64,000 bases of DNA. Origin: CAVYGN01 sp963796325. Lineage in GTDB: Bacteria; Spirochaetota; Brevinematia; Brevinematales; JAOACQ01. This document shows positions 62,586 through 64,000 of this stretch, piece by piece. Positions within the stretch are counted from its first letter, which is position 1, and the number at the start of each line of letters is the position of its first letter. The stretch is from assembly GCA_963796325.1 (NCBI GenBank), contig CAWCLF010000001.1, positions 1,922,001-1,986,000 on the forward strand. The letters are read 5' to 3'. The position numbers and the translations under genes were made by a program. The notes under the pieces are model-generated. The model made no database searches and was not told the origin of the DNA. It worked only from the letters and a program-made list of their open reading frames with translations.

Positions 62586-62599
62586 TTTTCTCTCCAGGG

Positions 62600-63181
62600 T
62601 TATTCTAACATAAAACCGGATATCTTTCCATGAATCCTTATATATAGAAGGGCGATTATTGTCTTGGAATCCTTTATTTTCCCTTCGTCAATCATTTTTA
62701 ACGCATTTTTAAAAGACACTTTTTCGCATGTAATAAATTCGTCTTCGTCGGGGGAGACGTCGCCGGGACAGAGATCCGTTCCCGTATAAAGATGGAGTTT
62801 TTCCGTGCTGTAGCCGGGGCAAGGAAAATAGGAACAAAACCGTTCCAGTTTTCCGGCTTTATATCCTGTTTCCTCGAGCAGTTCCCTGTATGCTGCTACC
62901 TTCAGGTCTTCATCCGGATGATCGAGCTTCCCGGCCGGAATTTCATAGAGAACCTGCCCTACAGGATAGCGGAATTGCCTGACCAGTATTATGTCATCCT
63001 TGCCGATAAAAGGCACTATCCCCACCGCTTCGGGATAAAATACATAATCTTTTTTTGTTTCCCTTCCGTCGGGCAGCTTTACCCGGTCGGATTTAAAGCT
63101 GAAAGATCTGCCTTTGTGGAGAGTCCTGCTTTCCAGCATCTCTTCATGCAGGTTATTTAAAAACGTTTTGTCTGATTTCAT
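62600..63181 (-). CDS. Nudix hydrolase, ADP-ribose pyrophosphatase type
   Basis: 193 residues from ATG at 63181, where AAGGCGG lies eight bases upstream; longer in-frame extension (to 63271) runs deep into purF. The Nudix box is ELLEETGYKAG preceded by GKLDHPDEDLKVAAYR, with one residue more than the usual Gx5E spacing. VGIVPFIGKDDIILVRQFRY and YEIPAGKLD are typical of ADP-ribose pyrophosphatases. It begins inside the last 29 bases of purF. Confidence 0.9.
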   Translation of the reverse strand: MKSDKTFLNNLHEEMLESRTLHKGRSFSFKSDRVKLPDGRETKKDYVFYPEAVGIVPFIGKDDIILVRQFRYPVGQVLYEIPAGKLDHPDEDLKVAAYRELLEETGYKAGKLERFCSYFPCPGYSTEKLHLYTGTDLCPGDVSPDEDEFITCEKVSFKNALKMIDEGKIKDSKTIIALLYIRIHGKISGFMLE

Positions 63182-64000
63182 TTTCAAATCCGCCTTTCGA
63201 AAATGTGCTGATGGAGGTAGGATATTCACCGTCAAAACATGCCTTGCAGTAATCCGTTTCCAGGGCTTCATCGTCGAAAAGGCCCTTGGCGCTGATATAA
63301 CCTATAGTTTCGACCCCTATCGACCTGGCAATTTCATCAAGAGAACCGGTCATGTTTGCTATCAATTCTTCATATGTAGAAAAATCGATGCCGTAATAGC
63401 ACGGATAACGGACAGGCGGTGAAGCAATACGGAAATGGACTTCCTTTGGAGAACAGCTTCTCACAAGTTTGACTATTTTACGGCTGGTCGTACCCCTTAC
63501 AATCGAATCGTCGATCAGTATCACTCTCTTGTCCTGGATCACTTCCCTTACAGGGATAAACTTCATCCTGACTCCGAAGTCCCTTATTTTCTGTGAGGGT
63601 TCTATGAAAGTCCTCCCTATATAGTGGCTCCTGATCAATCCCAGGGCAAGCGGTATTCCGGATTCATGCGAATAGCCCAGGGCTGAAACTATACCCGAAT
63701 CGGGGACAGGTATTATATAGTCGGCCTCTACCGGGTGCTCCCTGGCCAGCCTCCTGCCAATATCGAATCTGTAATTATAGACGCTTTTATCGAAAACCCT
63801 GGAAGAAGGCTTTGAAAAATATATCAGTTCGAAAACGCAATGATTGACTTTAACCTTTTTATCAGTCAGCGTATAGCTTTGTATTCCGTCGCCGGTTACG
63901 GCTACGATCTCGTTGGGTTTTATGTCCCTCAGTTTAGAAGCCTCGACGATTGAAAAGGCGCTGTCCTCGGATGCAAATACGATAGTATCCCCCATTTCAG
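63153..64000 (-). CDS. purF: Amidophosphoribosyltransferase, C-terminal part (runs off window)
   Basis: About 282 residues visible; the frame stays open at the right edge, so the N-terminal glutaminase domain with its Cys nucleophile lies outside. The visible part has ADYIIPVPDSGIVSALGYSH, then the PRPP-binding loop RVILIDDSIVRGTTSRKIVK, and YGIDFSTYEELIA followed by the C-terminal DYCKACFDGEYPT. This is the first committed enzyme of purine synthesis, transferring the glutamine amide to PRPP. Confidence 0.95.
   Translation of the reverse strand, partial: EMGDTIVFASEDSAFSIVEASKLRDIKPNEIVAVTGDGIQSYTLTDKKVKVNHCVFELIYFSKPSSRVFDKSVYNYRFDIGRRLAREHPVEADYIIPVPDSGIVSALGYSHESGIPLALGLIRSHYIGRTFIEPSQKIRDFGVRMKFIPVREVIQDKRVILIDDSIVRGTTSRKIVKLVRSCSPKEVHFRIASPPVRYPCYYGIDFSTYEELIANMTGSLDEIARSIGVETIGYISAKGLFDDEALETDYCKACFDGEYPTSISTFSKGGFENEIRQNVFK

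Noticed and set aside
1..64000. CRISPR arrays, rRNA and tRNA genes
   Set aside because: No regularly spaced repeat-spacer pattern and no rRNA or cloverleaf-like sequence were seen by eye; a covariance-model scan would be needed to exclude a tRNA fully.

Overview
The window is about 64 kb of chromosomal DNA from a free-living bacterium of moderate GC content. Genes are densely packed on both strands. It combines a complete bacterial V/A-type ATPase operon, a type I glutamine synthetase (GS) with its adenylyltransferase and an apparent sigma-54 control system, many GAF/PAS signalling proteins, and serine-rich lipoproteins with SUMF1 or LamG domains. That mix is compatible with Spirochaetota or an uncultured neighbouring lineage. 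No rRNA or tRNA gene was seen, so the phylum is an inference.

Layout. 1-2815: a TetR-controlled efflux operon (TetR, HlyD adaptor, ABC ATPase, permease cut by the window edge) with a consensus promoter and a 28-bp palindromic operator. 2977-5408: a dead SUMF1 lipoprotein gene split by a complete IS5-type insertion sequence and followed by a 42-bp tandem repeat. 5507-11149: a stand-alone class II glutamine amidotransferase, a PAS histidine kinase and a CheB-CheR-PAS fusion. 11370-12284: pirin. 12472-21323: the nitrogen block, with glnE carrying an internal ACT-like segment, two response regulators, glnA and a GAF-GAF-sigma-54 activator divergent from glnA. 21326-27354: pgeF, a GAF-SpoIIE phosphatase, an iron-ADH homologue lacking its metal ligands, an auxin-efflux-type carrier and a GalT-like DUF4921 protein.

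27355-30054 is accessory DNA with an NTF2-like protein, an intact SUMF1 lipoprotein and three short gene remnants. 30930-40692 is the V-ATPase operon, read on the minus strand as K-F-E-(CofE-like)-A-B-D-(USP-like)-(G/H)-C-I. The two embedded non-ATPase genes are the most unusual feature of the window. 41091-44775 is a looser region: ankyrin repeats, an extragenic repeat pair, a PAP2 phosphatase, a serine hydrolase gene with an in-frame TGA, and a nested hairpin element. 44884-47040 holds a PHP phosphoesterase and a tRNA nucleotidyltransferase. 47151-53676 holds a LamG lipoprotein and a MarR-controlled heterodimeric ABC exporter with an HlyD adaptor. 53788-64000 holds an unknown coiled-coil protein, an NtrB-like kinase, a TtcA-like PP-loop protein, MazG, phenylacetate-CoA ligase, a metallo-beta-lactamase fold hydrolase, RarA, CarA, a Nudix hydrolase and the C-terminal part of PurF.

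How it fits together: GS keeps the tyrosine loop that GlnE adenylylates, has a good -24/-12 promoter, and faces a sigma-54 activator gene across a dyad-rich spacer. The parts therefore form a plausible self-contained nitrogen circuit. Several genes (SUMF1 copy 1, the serine hydrolase, the remnants at 28-30 kb) show ongoing gene decay in the accessory stretches between conserved blocks.
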